Assembly (NCBI GenBank): GCA_002385805.1
Contig: DGEF01000083.1
Coordinates: forward strand, 3,640-17,084
Origin: Peptococcaceae bacterium UBA3933
GTDB lineage: Bacteria > Bacillota > Peptococcia > Peptococcales > BICA1-8
Length of the DNA: 13,445 nucleotides
Direction: 5' to 3'
Part shown: piece by piece, positions 1 through 5,550 of the stretch
Position numbering within the stretch: the first letter of the stretch is position 1
Layout: each line of letters opens with the position of its first letter
The notes under the pieces: model-generated
Database searches by the model: none
The model's input: only the letters and a program-made list of their open reading frames with translations
What the model was told of the DNA's origin: nothing
Made by a program: the position numbers and the translations under genes

Positions 1-95
1 CCCTTATTCCTTTCGATTATTTCATGGGCAATTCTAGTTAGGGAACGGTTTAAAGCCTCTTTATCCATAATTACTTTTTTTTCTTTAATATTCAT
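1..95 (-). CDS. pyrR: PyrR, pyrimidine operon attenuation regulator / uracil phosphoribosyltransferase (N-terminal 31 codons, runs off window)
   Basis: Only the start of the gene is present, and it continues beyond base 1. The visible peptide begins MNIKEKKVIMDKEALNRSLT and continues with RIAHEIIERNK, the conserved first helix of the PyrR family. In Bacillus and relatives PyrR binds pyr operon mRNA in the presence of UMP to promote attenuation, and it also has uracil phosphoribosyltransferase activity. The ATG is one base past the TAA stop of the pseudouridine synthase gene (TAAGATG), with a GGGAGG ribosome binding site inside the end of that gene, so the two are probably translationally coupled. 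The lspA-rluD-pyrR order matches the known Bacillus arrangement lspA-ylyB-pyrR, which supports the call despite the short fragment. The catalytic PRPP-binding region lies outside the window. Confidence 0.88.
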   Translation of the reverse strand, partial: MNIKEKKVIMDKEALNRSLTRIAHEIIERNK

Positions 96-96
96 C

Positions 97-1017
97 TTAA
101 TCAACCTCCCTTTCTAATCTTTCCAGTATTTCTAAAAAGTTTTTAGGTAATTCCACGGAAAATTCTAATCTTTCTTGCTTCCTCGGATGAGCGAAACCTA
201 AAAGATAAGCATGTAAAGCCTGCCCGGTAAAACCTAAATTGTTTTTACGAAAACCATATAAAGGGTCTCCCACCACTGGATGATTTATATAGGCCAAATG
301 AACACGAATCTGATGAGTCCTCCCCGTTTCTAAGCGACACTCTAAAAGAGAATGATTAGCATAGCGCTTTCTCACAAAATATTTGGTTACAGCCTTTTTA
401 GAGTTATTCAGAACAACAGCCATTTTTTTACGGTTGGAAGGATGCCGACCTATAGGAGCATCGATTATTCCCCCTGGTTCTGCTACCACACCCTGAACTA
501 AAGCCAGATAGGCACGGTCTATACTGTGTTCTTTAAATTGTTTGGCTAAATGGACATGTGTAAAATCATTTTTCGCTACAACTAAAAGTCCTGAAGTATC
601 TTTATCAATCCGATGGACAATTCCCGGTCGCAGTTTACCGTTAATCCCTGACAAATCCTGACAATGAGCAAGAAGAGCATTGACTAGTGTTCCTGTATAA
701 TTACCACTGGCAGGATGAACCACCATACCCGCAGGTTTATTAACTACCAATAAATCCTTATCCTCATAAATTATGTCTAAAGGTATATCTTCAGGTTTAA
801 TTGTAATCGGTTCCGGCTCAGGAATTTCAGCTAAAATTAGATCATCTTCTTTTATTTTGTAACCTGGTTTTACCTGTTTTCCGTTAACTGTAACATAGCC
901 CTCACTAATCAGTCTTTGTATATAAGAACGAGAAATGTCGTCAAGATTTTCGGCCAGAAAAGAGTCTAACCGTTGGTCTTGTTCTTCTTTAGAAATATTA
1001 AAAGTAATTCTGTCCAT
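97..1017 (-). CDS. rluD: RluA/RluD-family 23S rRNA pseudouridine synthase (YlyB-like)
   Basis: This enzyme converts specific uridines in large-subunit rRNA to pseudouridine. About 306 aa, normal for RluD. An N-terminal S4 RNA-binding domain (about residues 8-65, with RLDSFLAENL and SRSYIQRLI) is followed by the catalytic domain. The catalytic Asp is in HRIDKDTSG (Asp138), and RTHQIRVHLAY is the conserved C-terminal motif. I place the start at the ATG at 1017, which overlaps the lspA stop by one base (TAATG) with GGGAGG just upstream. The frame extends to a TTG at 1032, but the extra residues MGGTL simply translate the ribosome binding site. The target uridines cannot be read from sequence; rluD is used in the family sense, and the B. 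subtilis orthologue is called ylyB. Confidence 0.93.
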   Translation of the reverse strand: MDRITFNISKEEQDQRLDSFLAENLDDISRSYIQRLISEGYVTVNGKQVKPGYKIKEDDLILAEIPEPEPITIKPEDIPLDIIYEDKDLLVVNKPAGMVVHPASGNYTGTLVNALLAHCQDLSGINGKLRPGIVHRIDKDTSGLLVVAKNDFTHVHLAKQFKEHSIDRAYLALVQGVVAEPGGIIDAPIGRHPSNRKKMAVVLNNSKKAVTKYFVRKRYANHSLLECRLETGRTHQIRVHLAYINHPVVGDPLYGFRKNNLGFTGQALHAYLLGFAHPRKQERLEFSVELPKNFLEILERLEREVD

Positions 1018-1457
1018 TAAAGTTCCTCCCAATGAAAGAGAAAATAATAGCTTAAATAAATTACACCTAAAACAACGGCGGTATCAGCAATATTAAACAC
1101 AGGCCAAATTCTAAAATCAAAAAAATCGGTTACAGTACCGACGCGTAATCTGTCTATAAGATTACCGATTGCCCCACCTACAACCAAACCTAAAGAAATA
1201 TTTAGGATAAGCCGAGGGGTTTTTAATTTACGCTGAAAATAGAACACACCGGCTAATATAAGCAGAGTAATGATAATAAAAAAGGTTCTTTGGTTTGCCA
1301 AAATTCCGAAGGCCGCTCCGGGATTTTCTATGTAGGTTATATGAAAAACTTTGGGAATTACAGGAATGCTCTCAAAAAGATTCATGTTGTTTCTAACTAA
1401 TATTTTCGTAAGCTGATCAAGTAAAATTGTGCAAACTATAGCTAGCCAAAAAGCCAA
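1017..1457 (-). CDS. lspA: Lipoprotein signal peptidase (signal peptidase II)
   Basis: This membrane aspartyl protease cleaves the signal peptide of prolipoproteins after Lgt has lipidated the lipobox cysteine. At 146 aa it has the normal length, with four hydrophobic segments (about residues 2-20, 57-75, 84-102 and 124-142). The catalytic Asp pair lies in the family motifs GNLIDR (Asp102) and FNIADTAVVLG (Asp125); the conserved ENPGAAFG and N-terminal DQLTK are also present. The start is TTG, preceded by AAGGAG about 10 bases upstream; no better ATG or GTG is in frame. Its stop overlaps the rluD start by one base. An extended -10 promoter candidate lies about 34 bases upstream, so lspA-rluD-pyrR may have its own promoter in addition to readthrough from the genes above. 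Confidence 0.96.
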   Translation of the reverse strand: MAFWLAIVCTILLDQLTKILVRNNMNLFESIPVIPKVFHITYIENPGAAFGILANQRTFFIIITLLILAGVFYFQRKLKTPRLILNISLGLVVGGAIGNLIDRLRVGTVTDFFDFRIWPVFNIADTAVVLGVIYLSYYFLFHWEEL

Positions 1458-1490
1458 TATCCCTTCACTCCTTTTTTTATTTTCAAATTA

Positions 1491-1499
1491 ATTTTAGCA
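1491..1499 (-). promoter_or_regulatory. Candidate extended -10 promoter for lspA-rluD-pyrR
   Basis: On the minus strand TGC directly precedes TAAAAT, giving an extended -10 (TGnTAAAAT) about 34 bases upstream of the lspA TTG start. The -35 region 17 bases further upstream (TATTAA) is a poor match, which extended -10 promoters tolerate. No intrinsic terminator separates this gene from the one above, so it may be an internal promoter. Confidence 0.35.
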
Positions 1500-1559
1500 T
1501 AAATAGCTGGATATTAATAGGAGAGGGATATTGAATTGCTAGTTAAGGCTAAATAGCTA

Positions 1560-2183
1560 TTAGGTGTTCTCCCTTTTTATAGCTATTATTTGTTGACACC
1601 AATACTCGGGAACTGTTACTTGAAAATAATAGTTATGAGAAAAGAAGGAGTTCTTTACTTTAATTACCAACTGCCCCTCCTCTGCCAGCAAAGAATTCAA
1701 CATAATTGTTAAATCAACCAGATTTGGAGAACCTTTCTCCAAAACCGGTTTTAAATCTTTAATTTGCACGTCATTTGTTTCCTTTTTTACTGAAACACCA
1801 TCGATTAAAGCTAAAGATATTTTAAAATCAATTTTATTGTCTTCTACAAATACTAATTCATTTTTAGTCAAAAATAATTTTCCTTGATAAAGATCATTCT
1901 TTCCAAAATAAACTACTTTGCCTTCGGCTAATACTATAGGACTTAACCCTAATTCTTGCGCCGTATTTCTTAAACATTGTTCTGAAAAATAGGGTTGGAA
2001 AAAAATTAAAATAAATCCTATAACCATCGCCAAAAGGCCTAACTTTAAATTGCCGAAAGCGGTAACAATTAAGCCCAGGAGAGGACTTAAAGAAAAGGCA
2101 AGTATTTGCATTAAAATACGTTCTGCGTAAATATACATAACCTTATTCTTGATTATAGGTTTCCTGAGGTTTACTCTCATCAT
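1560..2183 (-). CDS. Unrecognised membrane-anchored protein, two N-terminal TM segments and a soluble beta-rich domain
   Basis: I do not recognise this 207-aa protein by name. Residues about 25-44 and 48-66 form a hydrophobic hairpin, so both ends should be cytoplasmic with a large C-terminal domain facing the cytosol. Residues about 85-135 (GKLFLTKNELVF, then ISLALIDGVSV) have the strand pattern of GRAM/bacterial PH-like domains, which often sit at membranes; this is a fold guess, not a homology result. The start is uncertain. The ATG at 2183 overlaps the upstream gene by 41 bases and has only AGG about 5 bases upstream. The ATG at 2138 would leave a 4-base gap after the upstream stop but has AAGG only 2 bases away. 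Either way it is cotranscribed with the DksA-like gene above and lies just ahead of lspA. Confidence 0.7.
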   Translation of the reverse strand: MMRVNLRKPIIKNKVMYIYAERILMQILAFSLSPLLGLIVTAFGNLKLGLLAMVIGFILIFFQPYFSEQCLRNTAQELGLSPIVLAEGKVVYFGKNDLYQGKLFLTKNELVFVEDNKIDFKISLALIDGVSVKKETNDVQIKDLKPVLEKGSPNLVDLTIMLNSLLAEEGQLVIKVKNSFFSHNYYFQVTVPEYWCQQIIAIKRENT

Positions 2184-2868
2184 CTAAACCTGAAAAATCT
2201 TCATAAAATTGTCCATCTTCATCTTTATAAATAGGAATTTGTTCATATCTCTCCACAATACCTACATCTTCGTCATAATCAAGATAAAGATGATCATAAT
2301 CTAAGACACTACCAATATCGCTGGGTGACTCAGCAGTACCATAGCGGGCTACTATCTGCCAAGCATCTTCTCCATCAAACATATTTTCCTCAACACCTTC
2401 CCCTAACTCATCCCTGGGAATATCGTTCGTAAAGCCACCGAAAGGAGGCATTATTACCTGTTCCTCAATAGAACGCCTGGCTTTTAAATCATATTTAGTT
2501 CCATCTTCCCACTCTTCTTTACGACAATCGGCACACATAGTTGTAAAAGGAACTATTTCTAGCCTCTCTAAAGGTATAGGTTTTCCGCATTTATCACAGT
2601 AGCCATATGTGCCTTCTTCCAATCTCCGTAATGCATCTTCTACCTTTTCAATCTGCTGTTGAGCATAAATTTTAAACCCTATATCTTTACCTCTTTCATA
2701 AACTTCACTGGCCACATCAGCAGGATGATTATCATAAAGAGACAACTCAGCGATACTATCAGTTAAAGATACTTCTAAACCTTGTTCCAGGTTATTAATG
2801 TATTGTTGATACTCCTTCTTTAAATCTTCTAATTTTTTTCTCAATGCAATTTTACTTAAACTATCCAC
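2143..2868 (-). CDS. TraR/DksA-family zinc-finger protein, YteA type
   Basis: 241 aa. A long N-terminal helical, coiled-coil-like region (about residues 5-85) is followed by a C4 zinc finger with CDKC (Cys91, Cys94) and CADC (Cys112, Cys115), which is the DksA/TraR signature. DksA proteins enter the RNA polymerase secondary channel and modulate initiation. Members with this long acidic C-terminal tail (here about residues 125-241, rich in Asp, Glu and Tyr) belong to the YteA group found in spore formers, whose role is poorly defined. The start is GTG at 2868 with a strong AAAGGAGG ribosome binding site 6-7 bases upstream; no competing ATG exists. It sits 39 bases after the DUF5665 gene and overlaps or abuts the gene below, within one probable operon. 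Confidence 0.9.
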   Translation of the reverse strand: MDSLSKIALRKKLEDLKKEYQQYINNLEQGLEVSLTDSIAELSLYDNHPADVASEVYERGKDIGFKIYAQQQIEKVEDALRRLEEGTYGYCDKCGKPIPLERLEIVPFTTMCADCRKEEWEDGTKYDLKARRSIEEQVIMPPFGGFTNDIPRDELGEGVEENMFDGEDAWQIVARYGTAESPSDIGSVLDYDHLYLDYDEDVGIVERYEQIPIYKDEDGQFYEDFSGLDDESKPQETYNQE

Positions 2869-2907
2869 TGGTTTTCCTCCTTTTTAGTTTCTAATTTAAT
2901 TAAGGAA

Positions 2908-3192
2908 TTACCTTATTTTTTTACTATCTTCTACCATCCGAATAATTTCAGCAATAAAATCACTGATTACAGGTAAATTCAGCATGATAATTTTTTGCAA
3001 GAAATAAATAATAATGGCAAAAAGAATAGTCAAACCAATGGCAGTTCCTAAACCTCGAGCTATACCTGCAATGAAATTAACCCAGAGAAGTTTTTTGGGA
3101 TTATTTAATAGCTCAACATACTCAGCTAATTTCATTTTCTCAATGGCTACCGCCAGCTTTTCAACCTTATCCTCTAAAAATTCTTTAGCCAT
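2908..3192 (-). CDS. DUF5665-type small membrane protein
   Basis: 94 aa with a charged amphipathic N-terminal helix (about residues 4-30), the NPKKLLWVNFIAGIARGLGTAIG stretch typical of this family split across residues 31-53, one strong TM segment (about 46-70) and a short charged tail. The family is widespread in Firmicutes, especially Clostridia, and has no established function that I know of. The start is ATG with AGGGGG about 10 bases upstream. It is the first gene of the DUF5665-yteA-unknown-lspA-rluD-pyrR run; a terminator about 80 bases upstream separates it from the ACT/PFL operon. The family call rests on memory of the sequence pattern and has not been searched. Confidence 0.78.
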   Translation of the reverse strand: MAKEFLEDKVEKLAVAIEKMKLAEYVELLNNPKKLLWVNFIAGIARGLGTAIGLTILFAIIIYFLQKIIMLNLPVISDFIAEIIRMVEDSKKIR

Positions 3193-3239
3193 TAAGTTAT
3201 TGCCCCCTAATCGGGTTAATTTTTAATAAATGGCTCACT

Positions 3240-3257
3240 CTTAAGTTTTCCCTTAAG
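3240..3257. repeat. CTTAAG inverted repeat upstream of the DUF5665 operon
   Basis: Two CTTAAG palindromes separated by 6 bases form a short inverted repeat about 50 bases upstream of the DUF5665 start. No run of T follows on either strand, so it is not an intrinsic terminator. It could be an operator, but nothing else supports that and the arms are short. Confidence 0.25.
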
Positions 3258-3270
3258 CTAAGTAGTAATA

Positions 3271-3298
3271 CATAAAAAAAACCTGCTTAGCAGGTTTT
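3271..3298 (-). terminator. Intrinsic terminator of the ACT/PFL operon
   Basis: On the minus strand the stem AAAACCTGC/GCAGGTTTT (9 bp, loop TAA) merges into a run of T's, the classical intrinsic terminator layout. It lies about 60 bases downstream of the PFL stop codon. An outer 9-bp inverted repeat, TAATACATA (3266-3274) and TATGTATTA (3312-3320), encloses it and could extend the structure. Confidence 0.85.
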
Positions 3299-3322
3299 AA
3301 TAGTTGAAAAATATGTATTATT

Positions 3323-3344
3323 TAAGTTTCACAAAGGAAACTTA
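3323..3344. repeat. Perfect 8-bp inverted repeat just after the PFL stop
   Basis: TAAGTTTC and GAAACTTA are exact reverse complements separated by 6 bases, placed about 10 bases beyond the stop of the PFL gene. There is no T run, so it is probably a 3'-end hairpin ahead of the true terminator rather than a terminator itself. Confidence 0.4.
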
Positions 3345-3354
3345 TCTGAAATCA

Positions 3355-4722
3355 TTAATTTGTTAAGGCTTGAATAGGAGCAGGAATCCTGCCACCTCTT
3401 TCAATAAACTTTTGCGAACTATAGCGGTTTACGGGCATAATAGGTGCTTTTCCTAACAGTCCACCAAAATGTACCATCTCACCAACAGTTTTACCAGGAA
3501 CAGGAATAATACGTACTGCCGTTGTTTTTTTGTTAATCATACCAATGGCCGCTTCATCAGCAATAATTGCTGAAATTGTGGCAGCACTGGTATCACCCGG
3601 TACAGCGATCATATCTAAGCCTACAGAACAGACACAGGTCATGGCTTCTAATTTATTAATATCTAAAGCACCGGCTTCTACTGCTCTGATCATACCCGCA
3701 TCTTCACTAACAGGAATAAAGGCTCCACTTAAACCGCCAACATAAGAAGAAGCCATGGCTCCACCTTTTTTAACCGCATCATTTAATAAAGCTAAAGCCG
3801 CTGTTGTACCGTGGGTACCACACCTTTCTAAGCCCATAGCTTCCAGAATGTCGGCTACACTGTCACCTATGGCCGGAGTAGGAGCTAAAGATAAGTCAAC
3901 AATTCCAAAAGGAATTCCTAAACGGTTAGCAGCTTCTCTTCCCACTAGTTCACCCATCCTGGTAATTTTAAAAGCCATTTTTTTAATAATTGTAGCTAAT
4001 TGACCAAAATCTACCTTCGGATTTTTCTTGATGGCGTTTAAAACTACTCCCGGGCCGCTTACCCCCACATTAATCACAGCTTCCGGTTCACCTACCCCAT
4101 GAAATGCACCGGCCATAAAAGGGTTGTCTTCTGGAACATTACAAAATACCACAAGTTTGGCACAACCTAATCCATCTTGTTCTTTAGTTAATTCTGCCGT
4201 TTCTTTAATGACATTTCCCATTATTTTTACCGCATCCATATTAATCCCGGCTTTTGTGGTTCCCACATTTACAGAAGCACAGACCCTTTCTGTTTCTGCC
4301 AGGCTTTGGGGAATGGAAGTAATTAGTTTTCGATCTCCTTCAGTCATTCCTTTATGAACAAGGCTGGAAAAACCGCCTAAAAAATTCACTCCGACCTCCC
4401 GCGCTGCTTTATCCAATACCCGGGCAATTTGTACATAATCGTTACATTTGCAAGATTCTGCCACTATTCCAATAGGTGTTACAGAGATCCGTTTATTAAT
4501 TATGGGAATGCCATATTCTTTTTCTATCTCATTACCTACCGCAACTAAATTCTCAGCATATTTGGTAATCTTATCGTAAATTTTTTGACAGGTTTTTTCT
4601 ATATCTGAACAGGCACAGTCTCTTAAAGAAATCCCCATGGTAATCGTTCTAATATCAAGATTTTCCATTTGAACCATACGAATTGTTTCCAAAATTTCTT
4701 CACTTGCTAATGAAATAGGCAT
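3355..4722 (-). CDS. PFL family protein (UPF0210, formerly DUF711)
   Basis: 455 aa, full length for the UPF0210/PFL family. The N-terminal segment MENLDIRTITMGISLRDC and the Gly-rich stretches GVGEPEAVINVGVSGPG and YVGGLSGAFIPVSEDAGM are recognisable family features. Structures of the family resemble the pyruvate formate-lyase barrel, but the C-terminal glycyl-radical motif of true PFL is absent, and the biochemical activity is not known to me. Conserved-looking Cys pairs occur near the start (Cys36, Cys38). The start is ATG with AGGGGGG 6 bases upstream; this ribosome binding site overlaps the stop codon of the ACT gene (TAGGGGGG), 11 bases between genes, so the two are likely translated together. 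The pairing of an ACT protein with UPF0210 recurs across Firmicutes and suggests joint function. Confidence 0.93.
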   Translation of the reverse strand: MPISLASEEILETIRMVQMENLDIRTITMGISLRDCACSDIEKTCQKIYDKITKYAENLVAVGNEIEKEYGIPIINKRISVTPIGIVAESCKCNDYVQIARVLDKAAREVGVNFLGGFSSLVHKGMTEGDRKLITSIPQSLAETERVCASVNVGTTKAGINMDAVKIMGNVIKETAELTKEQDGLGCAKLVVFCNVPEDNPFMAGAFHGVGEPEAVINVGVSGPGVVLNAIKKNPKVDFGQLATIIKKMAFKITRMGELVGREAANRLGIPFGIVDLSLAPTPAIGDSVADILEAMGLERCGTHGTTAALALLNDAVKKGGAMASSYVGGLSGAFIPVSEDAGMIRAVEAGALDINKLEAMTCVCSVGLDMIAVPGDTSAATISAIIADEAAIGMINKKTTAVRIIPVPGKTVGEMVHFGGLLGKAPIMPVNRYSSQKFIERGGRIPAPIQALTN

Positions 4723-4733
4723 TTTTGTCCCCC

Positions 4734-5021
4734 CTAAATACGATGCATAAATTGAAAAACATCTTCATGTTGCGCCATAATTTTTACGCCAATCTTCTCA
4801 CCGGTCTGTTCCAGTTTCTCTTTTAAAGTGTTGAAATCCACAACACACTGACTGATGTCCACAATCATAATCATGGTAAAGAATTCCTGAAGTATTGTTT
4901 GACTTATATCTAAAATATTTGCGTTATTTTGCGCCAAGACATTGGCTACTTCAGCAATAATACCTACTTTGTCTTTTCCTACAACTGTAACAACTATTCG
5001 TGAAGAAGAAATTTTTTGCAT
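4734..5021 (-). CDS. ACT domain-containing protein (UPF0237)
   Basis: 95 aa, essentially one ACT domain (about residues 8-80), with VVTVVGKDKVGIIAEVANVLAQ as the first strand and helix, then NILDISQT and the MIMIVDIS strand. ACT domains bind small ligands, usually amino acids, at dimer interfaces and regulate amino-acid metabolism; stand-alone UPF0237 members are uncharacterised in ligand and target. The start is ATG with AAGGAGG 8 bases upstream. It is the first gene of an operon with the PFL gene, and its promoter has a sigma-H-like form (5055-5083) closely similar to one upstream of gcvT. A link to glycine or one-carbon metabolism is only an inference from this shared promoter. Confidence 0.92.
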   Translation of the reverse strand: MQKISSSRIVVTVVGKDKVGIIAEVANVLAQNNANILDISQTILQEFFTMIMIVDISQCVVDFNTLKEKLEQTGEKIGVKIMAQHEDVFQFMHRI

Positions 5022-5054
5022 TATTTTACCTCCTTATAAAATTATAACCTTTCA

Positions 5055-5083
5055 ATATTCTAACAATAGATAAAAAATCCTGC
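5055..5083 (-). promoter_or_regulatory. Sigma-H-like promoter of the ACT/PFL operon
   Basis: Minus strand: GCAGGATTT (5083-5075), 11 bases, then TTAGAATAT (5063-5055), about 34 bases upstream of the ACT start. This fits the B. subtilis sigma-H pattern (AGGAWWW, 11-12 bases, GAAT). The same DNA can be read as sigma-A with TTGCAG, 17 bases, TAGAAT, where the -10 is good and the -35 weak. The near-identical element upstream of gcvT (11806-11834) supports a real signal. Confidence 0.6.
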
Positions 5084-5258
5084 AAAAACTTTCTTTTCAA
5101 CAAAAAGAAAAACTACTATTTACCTTTTTAGTACTTTTCTACTACAAAACATTTTTTCAGTGATGTAAATTAGATACTACATAATCACAATTTCTTATCT
5201 GCCTTTTAAAACAAATTTATTATTAAACTTTTTTATGATGAACATTCTCGCAAAATCT

Positions 5259-5290
5259 ATAGGAAAATCGTATATCCCATATTTTTCTAT
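5259..5290. repeat. Imperfect inverted repeat upstream of yeiH
   Basis: Arms ATAGGAAAAT and ATTTTTCTAT pair with one mismatch across a 12-base spacer, about 260 bases upstream of yeiH. It might be a regulator site or a chance pairing in AT-rich DNA. Confidence 0.2.
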
Positions 5291-5398
5291 TTATGGTTAT
5301 TGTCATCTATATATTTTCCATAGTACGAAAGTAGGGTATCAAGAAAAGAATAATTTATTTATAATCAGGAAAGCAAGAAAATTTATATAAATTATAAT

Positions 5399-5424
5399 TG
5401 ATTATTTAATATTTAATATAATCA
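5399..5424. promoter_or_regulatory. Candidate operator upstream of yeiH (TGATTAT-N12-ATAATCA)
   Basis: Exact 7-bp inverted repeat with a 12-base AT-only spacer, ending about 30 bases upstream of the candidate yeiH -35. The geometry would suit a dimeric regulator such as a LysR-type protein, and YeiH homologues are often controlled by LysR-type regulators, but no regulator gene is nearby and AT-rich DNA yields such repeats by chance. Confidence 0.25.
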
Positions 5425-5455
5425 GTTTAATAATAAGGCAATTATAGGTATGTTT

Positions 5456-5484
5456 TTGAATTATATGTTTTAATGTTTTAAATT
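5456..5484 (+). promoter_or_regulatory. Candidate sigma-A promoter of yeiH
   Basis: TTGAAT at 5456-5461, a 17-base spacer, then TAAATT at 5479-5484 gives a fair -35 and a weaker -10, about 66 bases upstream of the yeiH ATG. The surrounding DNA is so AT-rich that other placements are possible. Confidence 0.35.
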
Positions 5485-5550
5485 AAATTAATTCTTTTAA
5501 TAAAATTACCTAAATAAAATTACATCATAATGTTAAAGGAGGAGTAAGAG

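Larger units (their letters stand above)
5022..5550. other. 529-base AT-rich divergent intergenic region
   Basis: This gap lies between the divergently transcribed ACT/PFL operon and yeiH. It is markedly more AT-rich than its flanks. It holds the promoter of the ACT operon at its left end, a candidate yeiH promoter near its right end and two inverted repeats in between. I see no tRNA, riboswitch core or mobile-element ends. The longest open frame noticed (5235-5390, 51 codons, plus strand) has no ribosome binding site. Confidence 0.7.

Noticed and set aside
1018..1032. TTG start giving rluD five extra residues (MGGTL)
   Set aside because: The extra codons are the GGGAGG ribosome binding site; the ATG at 1017 in a TAATG overlap is a better start.
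1500..1558. Direct repeat TAAATAGCT at 1500-1508 and 1550-1558
   Set aside because: Nine bases in AT-rich DNA with no third copy or promoter relation; likely chance.
2889..2922. Plus-strand hairpin AAGG-AATTA-CCTT followed by a T run
   Set aside because: The stem is only about 5 bp and no plus-strand gene precedes it; the T run is the end of the DUF5665 coding sequence.
5235..5390. 51-codon plus-strand open frame in the AT-rich gap
   Set aside because: No ribosome binding site, AT-driven composition (many Ile, Tyr, Phe, Lys) and no recognisable motif.
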